A DNA stretch of 62,612 bases from Candidatus Sulfopaludibacter sp. SbA4 (GTDB taxonomy: Bacteria > Acidobacteriota > Terriglobia > Bryobacterales > Bryobacteraceae). Both the position numbers and the translations under genes were made by a program. Where the stretch lies: the NCBI GenBank assembly GCA_900290305.1, contig OMOG01000773.1:1011-63622 (forward strand), given 5' to 3'. A model generated the notes under the pieces. The model was given only the letters and a program-made list of their open reading frames with translations. It searched no databases and had not been told where the DNA came from. The first letter of the stretch is position 1. Each line of letters begins with the position of its first letter. This document shows, in pieces, positions 7,588 to 17,846 of this stretch.

Positions 7588-9609
7588 TTATTCCATGAGA
7601 CCGCGGCCGCCCCTCGGCTCCGGTTTGCCGGCGCTGATGCGCCTTTCGAGCGCCGTGATGCGGGCTGCCTGGAGTTCCGGCTGGACGCTCATCGCAATAG
7701 CGAGCGCCTTCTGGTAGTACTGCGTGGCTTGGTCGACTTGGCCGTTGGCGTCGAGCATCTGGCCCAGCACCTGGTTCACAGCGGCGGAGTCCGGCGCGAG
7801 CGCTTTGGCCTGCTGCGCCAAGGCCAGAGCGCCAGCGGCATCTCTTTGGCGCAGAAGCGCCCGGGCTTTCGCATCGAGACTGAGCGCCCCGGCGAGAGGG
7901 ATATCGAAATGGCCGTCGTAGACGAAAACGCCGTAGTCGATGACAGCAGTCGGCTTAATGCTCTGGAACTTGTGGTACGGATTGAGGGGGCCCACGCCGG
8001 TTTCAAAGCCGGAAAGAGCGGTGCCGCTGATCAGAACTGGCCCATCAATGGCGGGTGGCGTGTCCTGGGTAGGGACCTCGCCGGTGTAGAGCGGCGTGCA
8101 ATGGATGCCGTAGGAGGCCATACCCACCGGGACCTCGTTGAAATAGGCGAACCAGCAGTCCTTGACGCCGCGTGCGTCGAGATAGCGCTTAACGGACTTG
8201 AGCTGCTGGCCAAACTCGGCGCTGGAGTCGCTGAGGTACTTGTAAGTATTGGCTGGACCGCCGAAGGCTTCGTTGCTATACGAAACGTAAGCGGGGAAAG
8301 CGTGGAGAACCGACACGGCCTGAAAGACCAGCAGAACAACCGCGGCCAAAAGCCAGGGACGGTTCCGCTCAGCCAAAGCCCAGGCTGCGCCGGCAATGGG
8401 GATCGTGAGGAAGACATACACGGGCAGGATGTGGCGAATGCCGATGTTCATACCTCCAGTCATGGAGGACGCCAGAAAGACCGCGGCGGGAATCACCATG
8501 TAGAGAACCTCGCGCGAAAGCCGGAGTCTGCGCGCGACGACCGCCCATGCGCCGATGGCCAGAAGGATGAGAAACGTGAGGCTCGACTTGATGAGCATGC
8601 TGACGGGGAAATAGAACCAGACCGCGTGATGGCGGACGACGCCCCAGACATAGCTGGTGAACATCGTTGCCTGATAAAGGATATAGGCAAAGGCGTAGGT
8701 ATAGGGCGCCGGCAACAGGTGGCGCTTATCGATCTCAGTAAGCACTCTGGTGTTCAAGGCGCTGGGTACGCGCTGGATTTGCGCGCCCATGGGGGGCATG
8801 AACGGCACGGCGTCGGCCTGGGCGTAACGGAAGCCGTAGGAAGCCCAAAGCATGATTATGGAAACTGCGCCAATGATCCCGAGGGCGATGGTCAAGCGCC
8901 GGGCGTGGCGTGCGATCGGGATGGCCGGAACATCGGGCGCGAGCTTCTTGGGCCAAACGACCTCGAGGACGGCCAGGAGAAACATCGTCGGAAGCAGCAG
9001 GATGGCGCTGTGCTTGGCGGTAAGCGCGAGGCCTACGAGGAGGCTGGTCCCGATGAGGCGCCACACGTTCGGGGATTTCACGTAGCGGTAGAAGGCGTAA
9101 ACTGCCGCGAACATGAAGAAGGCGTTGCCCGAGTCCAGAGTAGCCACAGCGGAATGGCCCATCAGGTTCGGATCGAAAGCGATGAGGCCGAGGGCGAGGA
9201 ACCCGGCGCCGAGGCCGAACATCTCCCGCGCGGCGGCAAAGACGAGGATCGCCAACAGGAGCGTGAAGACCGAATCGGCCATGCGGGCGCGGAAGAGAAT
9301 CTTCTCCGCGTCGTTCTGGAAGACGAGCTGTTTGCCAGCCTCAAACCCCAACGGCTCGTAAGGGAGCCTTGGGATGGGCGGCTCCGGCAAGTTCATGCCG
9401 AGCAACGGCAGTGTTATTAGGCGTGTAATCAAGGGTGGATTTAGGGTCACATAGCCATGCTTCCATTGCAGGTAACCGGCGTAGATATGGAAGGCCTCGT
9501 CGTAGTTGGGCGAGTTGGCGCGGGCCATCAGGAACATTTGCAGGAAGATGACGAGGAGAAAGGCGGCGACGACGCCTACAACGACAGGCCTGCTCTTCGA
9601 TATCCTCAT
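7588..9609 (-). CDS. GT39/PMT-like integral membrane glycosyltransferase with C-terminal TPR
   Basis: This 673-residue protein has one N-terminal membrane helix followed by a periplasmic loop with the acidic motif NYDEAFHIYAGYLQWKHG, typical of the catalytic Asp-Glu loop of GT-C enzymes (protein O-mannosyltransferase/ArnT). About 10-12 hydrophobic segments follow to residue 440. A soluble region then leads to one or two TPR-like helix pairs (about 590-650: ALLRQRDAAGALALAQQAKALAPDSAAV...). Such enzymes transfer sugars from polyprenyl-phosphate donors to lipids or proteins outside the inner membrane; donor and acceptor cannot be told. It is alone on its strand, so pathway context is missing. 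Confidence 0.75.
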   Translation of the reverse strand: MRISKSRPVVVGVVAAFLLVIFLQMFLMARANSPNYDEAFHIYAGYLQWKHGYVTLNPPLITRLITLPLLGMNLPEPPIPRLPYEPLGFEAGKQLVFQNDAEKILFRARMADSVFTLLLAILVFAAAREMFGLGAGFLALGLIAFDPNLMGHSAVATLDSGNAFFMFAAVYAFYRYVKSPNVWRLIGTSLLVGLALTAKHSAILLLPTMFLLAVLEVVWPKKLAPDVPAIPIARHARRLTIALGIIGAVSIIMLWASYGFRYAQADAVPFMPPMGAQIQRVPSALNTRVLTEIDKRHLLPAPYTYAFAYILYQATMFTSYVWGVVRHHAVWFYFPVSMLIKSSLTFLILLAIGAWAVVARRLRLSREVLYMVIPAAVFLASSMTGGMNIGIRHILPVYVFLTIPIAGAAWALAERNRPWLLAAVVLLVFQAVSVLHAFPAYVSYSNEAFGGPANTYKYLSDSSAEFGQQLKSVKRYLDARGVKDCWFAYFNEVPVGMASYGIHCTPLYTGEVPTQDTPPAIDGPVLISGTALSGFETGVGPLNPYHKFQSIKPTAVIDYGVFVYDGHFDIPLAGALSLDAKARALLRQRDAAGALALAQQAKALAPDSAAVNQVLGQMLDANGQVDQATQYYQKALAIAMSVQPELQAARITALERRISAGKPEPRGGRGLME

Positions 9610-10150
9610 AGCGCCTCCAGAGAACGCGTGCGTGGCCGCCGAGGCCGGGAAGGTCCAGCGGACCCTGCTATTCGAAGCGAAAGTGTAGCACGGGGCCTCA
9701 TTGGTAGCGTGGCGGTTCTTGTCTCATGCAAGATGCGCCTGAACGGGTTCACGGGAAGCTGGGATTGAGCTTCAGAAATGGACGATTCTCAGGCAACGAG
9801 CTTGGTGCAAATCCGGGGCTCGTGACCGCCAACGGAGTGGTGCAATTCGTCGGGCAGCGGCGAGGATGGATCATGCCAGGGGTGGTCCACTTTATCGAAA
9901 AGTGGCGTTATCGGAAACTGGCAGGTAGAGAGTTGGGGGCAAGTTGACGCATAACGCCAAAACCGGAGACTTGACGGTCCCGAGCGTGGGCGTCGGGAAT
10001 CCGTCGATCAATCCCCTTCTCACCCGGAATCCGGCGGCCTGAACGGCGTACCGGGTCGCGCGGAGCGACGGGCAAATCTTCGCGGCCACCGAGAAACAAA
10101 TACACATTCGTACAAAAGGCTGGAATACGGCGACGCGGCGAGGCCGCTGA
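9610..10150. other. intergenic, no clear gene
   Basis: About 540 bases upstream of the dehydrogenase leader. The plus strand has a short frame ending ...KTGDLTVPSVGVGNPSINPLLTRNPAA at 10040 that looks like the tail of an extracellular or outer-membrane protein, but it has no start and no upstream partner, so it is at most a remnant. The region must contain the GT39-like gene's promoter (reading left) and that of the dehydrogenase (reading right). Confidence 0.45.
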
Positions 10151-10175
10151 CAGGCGGTAGAATTGTCTTCGAGCC

Positions 10176-11240
10176 ATGAAGACATTCACGATCGCGGTCA
10201 TCGCCGGCGATGGCGTCGGAATCGAGGTCATCCCGCAGGCCAAGCGCGTCCTGGAACGGATCGGCAAGAAACATGACATAAGCTTTGCGTTTCAGGATTT
10301 CGAATGGGGCGCGGAGCACTTCTTCCGCTGGGGCCGCATGATGCCCGCTGGAGCCATCGACCTGCTGCAGCCCTGCGACGCCATCCTGCTGGGCGCGGTG
10401 GGTCATCCCGAGATTGCCGACCACACCACCTTGAACGGCCTGCTGCTGCCCATCCGCCGCGCCTTCGACCAGTATGCCAACGTGCGGCCGGCGTACCTCT
10501 ATCCGGGGGTCGTGTCGCCGCTGGCGAAGCCGCGCGGCGGCGATATCGATTTCGTGGTGGTGCGCGAGAACACGGAGGGCGAGTACGCGCAGGTGGGCGG
10601 ATTCGTGTACCAGCTTCAGCCGGAAGAGGTCGCCATCCAAACCTCGGTCTTCACGCGGCGCGGCGTCGAGCGCATCGTGCGCTTCGCGTTTGAGCTGGCG
10701 GTGAGCCGCGAGAAGAAGAAGAAGGTCACGTCGATCACGAAATCCAACGCGCAGGGCTACAGCATGGTGCTGTGGGACCGCACGTTCGACGAGGTGGCGC
10801 GGCAATTTCCGGGCATCGAAACGGAATCGCTGCTGGTGGACGCGGCGGCCATGAATTTCATCCGGCGCCCGGAGAGCTTCGACGTGGTGGTGGGGTCGAA
10901 CCTGTTCTGCGACATCCTGAGCGACATTTCGGCGATCATCATCGGGAGCATGGGACTGGCGGCCAGCGCCAATCTGGATCCGCTGCGGCGGTATCCCTCG
11001 ATGTTCGAGCCGGTGCACGGATCGGCGCCGGATATCGCGGGGAAGGGCGTGGTCAACCCGCTGGCGACCATCCTGAGCGCGGGCATGATGCTCGACCATC
11101 TGCAGATGGGCGAGGCGGCGCGCGAGGTGGAAGCCGCGGTGGCCGCGGTGCTGGCGGAGGGCCAGGTGCGGACGCCCGACCTGGGCGGAAAGAGCAGCAC
11201 CGAGGAAGTGACCAGCGCGGTGCTGGAGAAACTGGGCTAG
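10176..11240 (+). CDS. tartrate dehydrogenase/isopropylmalate dehydrogenase family enzyme
   Basis: The 354-residue product belongs to the NAD- and metal-dependent beta-decarboxylating dehydrogenases. The start (AVIAGDGVGIEVIPQAKRVL), the ENTEGEYAQVGG loop, the catalytic-Lys region TSITKSNAQGYSM, the metal-binding SNLFCDILSDISA and the NAD-binding EPVHGSAPDIAGKG are all visible. The stretch RRAFDQYANVRPAYLYPGVVSPL fits tartrate dehydrogenase/decarboxylase (TTUC type) better than LeuB. Expected reaction: oxidation, with or without decarboxylation, of tartrate or D-malate using NAD+. It is the intact parent of the two 5' fragments at 1-340 and 3788-3886. Its stop overlaps the murJ start, so the two are translationally coupled, an unusual pairing. 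LeuB activity cannot be excluded. Confidence 0.85.
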   Translation: MKTFTIAVIAGDGVGIEVIPQAKRVLERIGKKHDISFAFQDFEWGAEHFFRWGRMMPAGAIDLLQPCDAILLGAVGHPEIADHTTLNGLLLPIRRAFDQYANVRPAYLYPGVVSPLAKPRGGDIDFVVVRENTEGEYAQVGGFVYQLQPEEVAIQTSVFTRRGVERIVRFAFELAVSREKKKKVTSITKSNAQGYSMVLWDRTFDEVARQFPGIETESLLVDAAAMNFIRRPESFDVVVGSNLFCDILSDISAIIIGSMGLAASANLDPLRRYPSMFEPVHGSAPDIAGKGVVNPLATILSAGMMLDHLQMGEAAREVEAAVAAVLAEGQVRTPDLGGKSSTEEVTSAVLEKLG

Positions 11241-12826
11241 TGGGGGAGGCGCCGAAGCGCGAGAGCACCGGCCGGCATGCGTTTCTGGTGGGGGCGGGGA
11301 TCCTGCTCAGCCGGATCGTGGGGCTGGTGCGGCAGTACGTGTTCTCCCATTATTTCGGGCTGCGCTCGGACGCGGCGGACGCGTTCAACCAAGCCTTCCG
11401 GATTCCCAATTTCCTGCAGACGCTGTTCGGCGAGGGCGTTCTCTCGGCGTCGTTCATTCCGGTCTACGCCCGCCTGCTGGCCCAAGGCGACGAAGAGGAA
11501 GCCGGGCGTGTAGCCGGCGCCGTGGCGGCCATCCTGGCGTCGGTGACGTCCGTGATCGTGCTCGCGGGCGTGCTCGCCACGCCCTTGTTCGTCGACGTGA
11601 TCGCGTGGGGCTTTCACGGGGCCAAGCGGGAACTGACGATTCACATCGTGCGGATTCTGTTTCCGGGCGCCGGGCTGCTGGTGATGTCGGCCTGGTGCCT
11701 GGGCATTCTGAACAGCCATCGTAAATTTTTCCTCTCCTACACGGCGCCGGTGGCCTGGAACGTAGCGATGATCGCAACCCTGGTGGGTTTCGGCGGGCGG
11801 GTCGAGGAATCCTCGCTGGCGTTGACGCTGGCGTGGGGATCGGTGGCGGGCAGCGCCCTGCAGTTCGGCGTGCAGTTGCCGGTGGTGCTCAGGCTGGCCC
11901 GTGGTTTGCGGCTGCGAATGGCGACCGAACTGCCGGACGTGCGCGAGATTGTCCGCAACTTCATCCCGGTGTTCATCAGCCGCGGCGTGGTGCAGATCAG
12001 CGCCTTTGTGGATGGGATGCTGGCCAGCCCGCTGCCCACGGGCGCGGTCACCGGCCTGCAGAATGCCCAGACGCTCTACACGCTGCCGGTCAGCTTGTTC
12101 GGGATGGCGGTCTCGGCCGCGGAGCTGCCCGCCATGTCGAGCGCCTTGGGCGATGAGGCGCAGGTGGCCGGCTACTTGCGGCAGCGGCTGAACGCGGGAC
12201 TGCGGAATATCGCGTTCTTCATCGTGCCTTCCGCGATGGCATTCCTCGCGCTGGGCGACGTGATCGCGGCGGGACTGTTTCAATCCGGCAAGTTCGAGGC
12301 CACGGATGCGGTATACGTTTGGGGAATCGTGGCGGGGTCTGCCGTGGGCCTGCTGGCTTCCACGCTGGGCCGCCTCTACTCTTCCACCTACTACGCCCTC
12401 CGCGACACACGCACGCCCCTGCGGTTCGCGGTGATCCGGGTGGCGCTGACTACGGCACTGGGCTACGTGTGCGCGATCCCCCTGCCGTTGTGGCTGGGGA
12501 TCAATCCGCGATGGGGCGTGGCGGGGTTGACGGCTTCGGCGGGGGTCGCCGGCTGGGTGGAGTTCGCGCTGCTGCGGCGGAGCTTGAACCGGCGGATTGG
12601 CGCCACGGGGCTGCCGGCGGCGTTGCTCGCGAAGCTATGGGGCTCGGCGGCGGTGGCGGCGGGAGTGGCGTGGGCGGTGAAGCTGGCGGTGGGGCAGCAC
12701 AATCCGAAACTGACGGCGGCCGCGGTGCTGGCGCCGTACGGCCTGGTGTACTTCGGGATCACATACCTGCTGCGTGTGGAGGAGTGCGCGGGAGCGCTGG
12801 GGCGGTTGGCACGTCTGCGGCGGTAG
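11240..12826 (+). CDS. murJ: lipid II flippase MurJ
   Basis: From the GTG at 11240 (overlapping the upstream TAG) the product is 528 residues with about 14 hydrophobic segments. It opens with the family hallmark GAGILLSRIVGLVRQYVFSHYFG, then DAFNQAFRIPNFLQTLFGEGVLSASFIPVYARLL, both characteristic of MurJ/MviN. MurJ flips lipid-linked peptidoglycan precursor across the inner membrane and is usually essential. A longer in-frame extension upstream runs antisense-like through the dehydrogenase and has no membrane character, so the GTG is the sensible start. Confidence 0.9.
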   Translation: MGEAPKRESTGRHAFLVGAGILLSRIVGLVRQYVFSHYFGLRSDAADAFNQAFRIPNFLQTLFGEGVLSASFIPVYARLLAQGDEEEAGRVAGAVAAILASVTSVIVLAGVLATPLFVDVIAWGFHGAKRELTIHIVRILFPGAGLLVMSAWCLGILNSHRKFFLSYTAPVAWNVAMIATLVGFGGRVEESSLALTLAWGSVAGSALQFGVQLPVVLRLARGLRLRMATELPDVREIVRNFIPVFISRGVVQISAFVDGMLASPLPTGAVTGLQNAQTLYTLPVSLFGMAVSAAELPAMSSALGDEAQVAGYLRQRLNAGLRNIAFFIVPSAMAFLALGDVIAAGLFQSGKFEATDAVYVWGIVAGSAVGLLASTLGRLYSSTYYALRDTRTPLRFAVIRVALTTALGYVCAIPLPLWLGINPRWGVAGLTASAGVAGWVEFALLRRSLNRRIGATGLPAALLAKLWGSAAVAAGVAWAVKLAVGQHNPKLTAAAVLAPYGLVYFGITYLLRVEECAGALGRLARLRR

Positions 12827-12894
12827 TTAGTTAGCTGGGCTTCGAGTATCGAGGCGAGCGTCTCTGGCGGCAGGAACCTCCGTGATCGGGGAGC

Positions 12895-12930
12895 GCCGGC
12901 TGAAGCCGGCGGCAGCCACGATTGGCTGCC
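12895..12930. repeat. pair of short hairpins
   Basis: GCCGGCT-GA-AGCCGGC (12895-12910) is followed directly by GGCAGCCA-CGAT-TGGCTGCC (12911-12930). They lie in the gap between the convergent ends of murJ and purS and belong to the small dispersed hairpins that recur through this window. They may also act as a terminator-like barrier, though no U tract follows. Confidence 0.65.
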
Positions 12931-12977
12931 CCACTGTTGAGCCGGCTGCGGGATCAAAAACCTGCTCCACAAGCACG

Positions 12978-13223
12978 TCAATCCAGCAGTTCGACGCGGT
13001 ACTCTTCGATGACCGGGTTGGCGAGCACTTCGTGCGCGATGGTCTCGACGTCCTGGCGGGCCTGCTCGCGAGTTACCCCGCCGGCGATGGCGATGTCGAA
13101 GAACTTGCCCTGGCGCACATCCGCGATGGTGTGATAGCCGAGGCCGTTGAGAGCCGAGCGGACCGTCTGGCCCTGGGGGTCCAGCACCGTGGACTTCAAG
13201 GAAACGAAGACGCGAGCTTTCAT
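12978..13223 (-). CDS. purS: phosphoribosylformylglycinamidine synthase subunit PurS
   Basis: An 81-residue protein matching PurS along its length: a first strand with a V-x-LK-x-x-VLDPQG segment, GQTVRSALNGLGY, DVRQGKFFDIAI and a last strand NPVIEEYRVELLD. PurS is the small dimeric partner that brings PurL and the glutaminase PurQ together to make FGAM in purine synthesis. purQ and purL are not next to it in this window. Confidence 0.9.
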   Translation of the reverse strand: MKARVFVSLKSTVLDPQGQTVRSALNGLGYHTIADVRQGKFFDIAIAGGVTREQARQDVETIAHEVLANPVIEEYRVELLD

Positions 13224-13263
13224 GGGAACCTCGATTATCGCACGGGAGAAACCCCGGAACTCG

Positions 13264-13433
13264 ACGCGGAGCCGCAGAGGCGCTGAGACCAGCGCGGAGG
13301 GTGTGGAGAACAGTCAGCCGAGGTGAGCATCCGGCCCCTGTACTCCGCTTCCTCCGTGTGCTCAGATCTTGACGTTCTCTTGGTCTTCTCCGCGTTTTCC
13401 TCCGCGGCTCCGCGCCTCCGCGTCAAGGACTGC
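13264..13433. repeat. diverged inverted repeat of the 'ACGCGGAG..CGCAGAGGCGC' type
   Basis: The left part (13264-13300, ACGCGGAGCCGCAGAGGCGC...AGCGCGGAG) and the right part (13386-13433, CTCCGCG...CCTCCGCGGCTCCGCGCCTCCGCG) are reverse-complement relatives. This GGAG/GCGGAG pattern is a widespread intergenic repeat type in soil bacteria with large genomes. It lies between purS and the ABC operon end. Confidence 0.55.
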
Positions 13434-13439
13434 GTGCCG

Positions 13440-14114
13440 CTACACCAACTCGCCCTTCTCCAGGTAATGGACCTTGCTGGCAAACTGCGCAGCATGCGGA
13501 TCGTGCGTCACCAGCACGACCGTTTTTCCGAAATCCCGGTTCAGTTGGGCCAGCAGCACCAGCACTTCCTGCCCCGAAGCGGCGTCCAGATTGCCCGTCG
13601 GCTCGTCGGCCAGAATCAATGCCGGGTCGGTGACGATGGCGCGCGCGATGGCCACGCGCTGCTCCTGGCCGCCGGAAAGCTGCCGCGGCAAATGATGCAG
13701 CCGGTCGCCCAATCCGACCAGCTTGAGCGCGGTGGTAGCGTGCTCGATGCGTTCCGGCTTCTTGAGATTCGTCAGCTTCAACGGCAGCTCCACGTTTTCG
13801 AGCGCCGTGAGAACCGGAATCAGGTTGAACTGCTGGAAGATGAAGCCGACGTGCTCGTTGCGCCAGTGCGCGATCTCGCGATCGTTCAGCTCGCGCAAGT
13901 TGTGCCCCAGCACGCGGATCTCTCCGCTGGTGGGCTTATCCATGGCCGCGATCAGGTGCAGCAGCGTGGATTTGCCGGAGCCGGACGGCCCCATCAGGGC
14001 AACGAACTCGCCCTTGTGGATCTCCAGGCTTACCTCGTTGAGGGCGATCACGTGGAATTGGTCGCGCAAAAACTCTTTGGTCAGACTGATGGTTTCGATA
14101 ACCGTTTCGCTCAT
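13440..14114 (-). CDS. ABC transporter ATP-binding protein (LolD/MacB type)
   Basis: A 224-residue ATPase with Walker [16 protein letters not shown]-loop [14 protein letters not shown], signature [15 protein letters not shown], Walker [13 protein letters not shown] and H-loop VTHD. The length and the [13 protein letters not shown] pattern place it with the LolD/MacB/FtsE group, which drives mechanotransmission transporters rather than classical importers. It is the last gene of a four-gene operon and overlaps the adaptor stop by four bases. Its role follows from the two FtsX-like permeases upstream. Confidence 0.9.
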   Translation of the reverse strand: MSETVIETISLTKEFLRDQFHVIALNEVSLEIHKGEFVALMGPSGSGKSTLLHLIAAMDKPTSGEIRVLGHNLRELNDREIAHWRNEHVGFIFQQFNLIPVLTALENVELPLKLTNLKKPERIEHATTALKLVGLGDRLHHLPRQLSGGQEQRVAIARAIVTDPALILADEPTGNLDAASGQEVLVLLAQLNRDFGKTVVLVTHDPHAAQFASKVHYLEKGELV

Positions 14115-15451
14115 GATTTCCGGCGCACCTTATCTCCGTCCTTCAACCCGGCCGGCGGAGCCACGACCAGGTCTTCTCCGCCGATCAGACCCTGCTCGAT
14201 GCGGACGCCCTGGCCGCTCACCGCGCCGGTCTTGACCGCGCGCCGCAGCGCCTTGCCGTCGAGGAACACGAATACGGCGCCGTCCTTCACGGCCGAGCTC
14301 GGCACGATCACCACCGGCTTGGCGGGCACCGCGGCATTGGTGTCGGGCTTCTGGTCCGAAACGAAGGCCACGCTGGAGTTCATCTCCGGCCGCAGATACT
14401 CGTCCGGCTTGAGGATCTTCACCTTGATCTGCACGGTGGCCTTCTGGCGGTTGGCTTCGGGCGAAATCTCCTTGATGAAACCGTCGTACTTGCGGTCCGG
14501 AAACGCGTCGGTGGTGACCATGCCGTGCTGGCCGGCGTGCAGCTTGGCGAAATCGTTCTGGCTGATGTCGAGCTCCACCTGCAGATCGTTGAGGTCGGCG
14601 AGCGAGACCACGTAGCCTTTGGCGCCGCGATCGCCCACGAAACTGGTGGTGACGAATTCGCCTTTTTCCACGGCGCGCTCCAGAATGGTGCCGGTAACCG
14701 GCGCGCGAATCACGGTGTTGGCGAGATTGGTCTCGGCGTAGTCCAGCATGCCCCTGGCCTGTTGCACCTGCCCGCGCAGGGAATCGATCTCCTCCTGGCG
14801 CGGGCCGAGCTTCACCAGCTCGTAAGCCTTCTGCAGCGAGTTGACCTTGTGCACGGCGGAATCGTACCGGGACTGCGCGTCATCGAGCGTCTGCTTCGCG
14901 ACCAGGCCTTCGCCCACCTGGCTGCGAGCGCGGTCGAGGCTGACCTTGGCGTTGTCCAGGTCGGCCTTCGCCGAATCCAGATTGGCCAGCGCCTGCGCGA
15001 TCTCTTCGGGGCGGGAGCCGTGCAGAGCCTCGTCGAGCTTGGCTTGCAGGGTGGCGATCTGCCCCTTGGCCTGCTCGAGCTGCGCCTGGTACTCGTCGTC
15101 CTCCAGGCGCACCATGACCTCGCCTTCCTTCACGCGGTCGCCCTTGTCGACACCGATCCACTTCACCTTGCCGACCACTTTGGCGGCCACTTCGATCTTG
15201 TGCGCGGCCACGATGTATCCCGTGGCATTCAGCACTACGCCCTGCGGCGCGCTCGAAGCGCTGATCGATTGGACACGCTGGATCTCCACTTCGGGAGCGG
15301 CGTTCAGCTTGTCCGATGCGAGGCGCCACGCGCCCAGCAGCAGGAACACCGCTATGCCGGCGACGATCCAGCGGGTGGCCCATTTGGCGGGCTCGCTGGC
15401 GCGGCGTTTAGATCGATCGATCCGTAGATTTCTGAGTTCGGCGTCCATCAT
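14111..15451 (-). CDS. HlyD/RND-type periplasmic adaptor of ABC efflux system
   Basis: About 446 residues from the Met at 15451. There is one N-terminal membrane anchor ([15 protein letters not shown]), a lipoyl-like half ([26 protein letters not shown]), a long coiled coil (about 125-240), the second lipoyl half ([21 protein letters not shown]) and a beta-barrel part. It ends in a membrane-proximal domain ([30 protein letters not shown]). It would link the permeases to an outer-membrane channel (DevB/MacA-like). No TolC gene is adjacent. A longer frame reaches 15706 but only overlaps the upstream permease. Confidence 0.85.
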   Translation of the reverse strand: MMDAELRNLRIDRSKRRASEPAKWATRWIVAGIAVFLLLGAWRLASDKLNAAPEVEIQRVQSISASSAPQGVVLNATGYIVAAHKIEVAAKVVGKVKWIGVDKGDRVKEGEVMVRLEDDEYQAQLEQAKGQIATLQAKLDEALHGSRPEEIAQALANLDSAKADLDNAKVSLDRARSQVGEGLVAKQTLDDAQSRYDSAVHKVNSLQKAYELVKLGPRQEEIDSLRGQVQQARGMLDYAETNLANTVIRAPVTGTILERAVEKGEFVTTSFVGDRGAKGYVVSLADLNDLQVELDISQNDFAKLHAGQHGMVTTDAFPDRKYDGFIKEISPEANRQKATVQIKVKILKPDEYLRPEMNSSVAFVSDQKPDTNAAVPAKPVVIVPSSAVKDGAVFVFLDGKALRRAVKTGAVSGQGVRIEQGLIGGEDLVVAPPAGLKDGDKVRRKS

Positions 15452-16611
15452 ATTTCTCGCAGAGCCGTGAGAATCTCCTTGCGCGAAGCATTGCGCGCCG
15501 GAAACAGCCCGCCCAGGCTTCCCAGCACCACGGCGAAAGCGATACCGCCGAGCATGATCTGCGGGGAAACATGAAAATTGAATGTCGTTTCGGAAAAATT
15601 CGCCGTGCCGATTCCGGTGGTGATGCCATTGAGCGGCAGCACCAGCAGACAGCCCAGCACCCCGCCGAGCGCGGAGAGCAGCACCGATTCGATGAAAAAG
15701 CTCCACAGGATGCTGAAGCGCGAGAAGCCCAACACGCGGAGGGTTCCGATCTCGCGCGACCGGCGCGCCACCGCGGCGTACATGGTGTTCATGGCGGCGA
15801 AACTGCTCCCGATGGCCATGATGATCGAGACGAAAATGCCGATGTATTCGATCGGCGCGGCGGATATGGTCTGCGCTTCAAAGTACTCTTTTTCCGAAAG
15901 TGCATTCATGCTGAGCCGCTGATCGTTGTTGATGTCGTTGATCAGCGCCTTGGCGGTGACGGCATCCGGGGCCTGGACGAGCGCGGAGCTGAGCGCCTCG
16001 AGGCGCTGCAGGTCCGAGGCGACCTGGTTCAAGTCGCCCCAAACTTCGCTTCCCTGCGCGCCGCTCCCGGCATCCATCACCCCGACCACATCCCAATCGC
16101 CGCGTCCGAAACGAATCTTCTTTCCGAGGGCCGTCTCGGGGTAGCGCGCGGCGATCTGCCGGCCGACCACTACTTCGCGCTTTCCCTGGTCGAACCAGCG
16201 GCCGCTGACGATGTGCACCGCCGAACGCATTTCGATTCCAGCGGGTTCGAGTCCGCGCACCGTCACGTTGGTGCCTTCCTCATTCGCCCCTCCGCCCAGG
16301 TTGATGACACCGACTATTTCGAGCGACGCCAGCGGTTGCCCGTCGCGGCCCTGCGCAATGCCCGTCTTGAATTTCAGGTCCTGGAACTGCGCCCGCGCGA
16401 ACTGGCTGACGATTTCGGAATCCGAGCCCTTGCGCAGCACCAGGATGTGAAGCGGGTCGCCGGACGAAGCCAGCGTCACGCGCAGGCCGTTCAACAAGGC
16501 GAGGATGGCCAGCAGCACCGCCACCGTAAGCGCGATGCCCAGCGCGGTCATGATGGTGGTGGTTTTACGAACCACCAGATTTCGCAGATTGTAAGCGAGA
16601 GGGATGGCCAT
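15448..16611 (-). CDS. FtsX/MacB-like ABC permease
   Basis: From the Met at 16611 the product is 387 residues. An N-terminal helix ([27 protein letters not shown]) is followed by a periplasmic MacB-type domain of about 200 residues and three C-terminal helices with [30 protein letters not shown], the FtsX signature. It pairs with the second permease upstream and with the ATPase downstream. The order permease-permease-adaptor-ATPase resembles devBCA-like exporters. The four-base overlap with the adaptor start indicates coupling. Confidence 0.85.
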   Translation of the reverse strand: MAIPLAYNLRNLVVRKTTTIMTALGIALTVAVLLAILALLNGLRVTLASSGDPLHILVLRKGSDSEIVSQFARAQFQDLKFKTGIAQGRDGQPLASLEIVGVINLGGGANEEGTNVTVRGLEPAGIEMRSAVHIVSGRWFDQGKREVVVGRQIAARYPETALGKKIRFGRGDWDVVGVMDAGSGAQGSEVWGDLNQVASDLQRLEALSSALVQAPDAVTAKALINDINNDQRLSMNALSEKEYFEAQTISAAPIEYIGIFVSIIMAIGSSFAAMNTMYAAVARRSREIGTLRVLGFSRFSILWSFFIESVLLSALGGVLGCLLVLPLNGITTGIGTANFSETTFNFHVSPQIMLGGIAFAVVLGSLGGLFPARNASRKEILTALREI

Positions 16612-16616
16612 GACAA

Positions 16617-17774
16617 TTAATCCGTGCTGCGGAGAGCTTCGACGATGGAGGTGCGCGACGCGTTCAGGGCCGGCACCAGCGAGCTGACGAAGCCGATCGC
16701 GCCGGCGGCTAGAAGACAGGCAGCCGCGACCGCGGGCTGAAAGGCAGGCACGCGCGGCAGAAACATGCCCGCAGGGCTCTTGCCCACACCGCTGGTCAGC
16801 ATCATGGAGAGCAGGAAGCCGATCAGTCCGCCCGCCAGAGAAATGCCCACCGATTCGCCGACGATCAGGCTCAGGATCGTGGCCGGTGTAAACCCCAGGG
16901 TCTTGAGCACGCCCACTTCGCGCACGCGCTCGCGCACCGACATGGCCATGGTGTTGGCCGAAACCAGCAGGATGGTGAACATCACGGCGGCCGATATGCC
17001 AATCAGGAACATTTTGACGTTGCCCAACAGCGAGGCAAAGCCCAAAAGATAGGCCTGTTCGGATTCGGTCTTGGTCTCGGCCGCGGAGTTGCGAAACTGG
17101 CTGTCGATGGCCTCCGCCACGCGGGTGGCGGAAGCCGGGCTGTCGAGCATGAGGGCGAAGGTGCCGGCCCGTCCTTTTCGCGCCTCGGGAAGACTTTGTT
17201 CCAGGTACTCGCGGCTGATGTACATGGCTTCGCTGGGGCGCGGACTGTCGAAGATGCCGCGCACGACGAATTCGTAATCCCCGGGGTAGATGTCGCCGAC
17301 CAGGTGGATGCGGTCGCCCAGCTTGAAGCCGTACTTGTTGGCGAGATCGCGTCCGACGACACAGGCGGTGCGCTCCCGCTCGAACGCCTGGCGCTGGTCC
17401 GCGGGGATCTTGAATTCCGGGTAGATGGCGAACAGCTTCGCTGAATCGACCGCAAAGTGCGCGAAGAAATGCCGCTGGTCGATGTAGGTGCCGCCGAACC
17501 AGTCGTTGATCAGGAAATCCTGTACGCCCGGCACCTGCCGGATGCGCGAACCGTAGGACTCCGGAAGATCCTGGGTCAGCGAAATGCGGTTGCGGGTGAC
17601 CAGGCGCAGGGCCTGCTCGGGAGTGGCATCGCTGAGGTACATGGCGTGGAACATGGCGATCATCACTCCCAGCAGGCACATGGAGACGCCGATGCTCGCG
17701 ACCGTGAGGACAGTCCTGCGCCGGTTGCGCCAGCAGTTCTTCAGGATCAGCGGAAGATAGCGGAGCATACCCAT
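16617..17774 (-). CDS. FtsX/MacB-like ABC permease
   Basis: A 385-residue protein, first gene of the efflux operon. The N-terminal helix is preceded by the usual basic stretch ([31 protein letters not shown]); the MacB-type periplasmic domain follows. The last third has three helices with [35 protein letters not shown] and ends [18 protein letters not shown], all typical of FtsX permeases. Substrate unknown: such complexes export lipoproteins, glycolipids, peptides or macrolides. Confidence 0.85.
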   Translation of the reverse strand: MGMLRYLPLILKNCWRNRRRTVLTVASIGVSMCLLGVMIAMFHAMYLSDATPEQALRLVTRNRISLTQDLPESYGSRIRQVPGVQDFLINDWFGGTYIDQRHFFAHFAVDSAKLFAIYPEFKIPADQRQAFERERTACVVGRDLANKYGFKLGDRIHLVGDIYPGDYEFVVRGIFDSPRPSEAMYISREYLEQSLPEARKGRAGTFALMLDSPASATRVAEAIDSQFRNSAAETKTESEQAYLLGFASLLGNVKMFLIGISAAVMFTILLVSANTMAMSVRERVREVGVLKTLGFTPATILSLIVGESVGISLAGGLIGFLLSMMLTSGVGKSPAGMFLPRVPAFQPAVAAACLLAAGAIGFVSSLVPALNASRTSIVEALRSTD

Positions 17775-17846
17775 AGTTTACGCATTACCGGGGTGAGCTT
17801 GTTCGGGGAATTGTGGCGGCGGATGAGATGTGGTCTAATTCTGGCA

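Noticed and set aside
7729-9420. 563-codon frame on the plus strand opposite the GT39-like gene
   Set aside because: Composition (His/Glu/Gly-rich) and lack of any motif show it to be antisense shadow.
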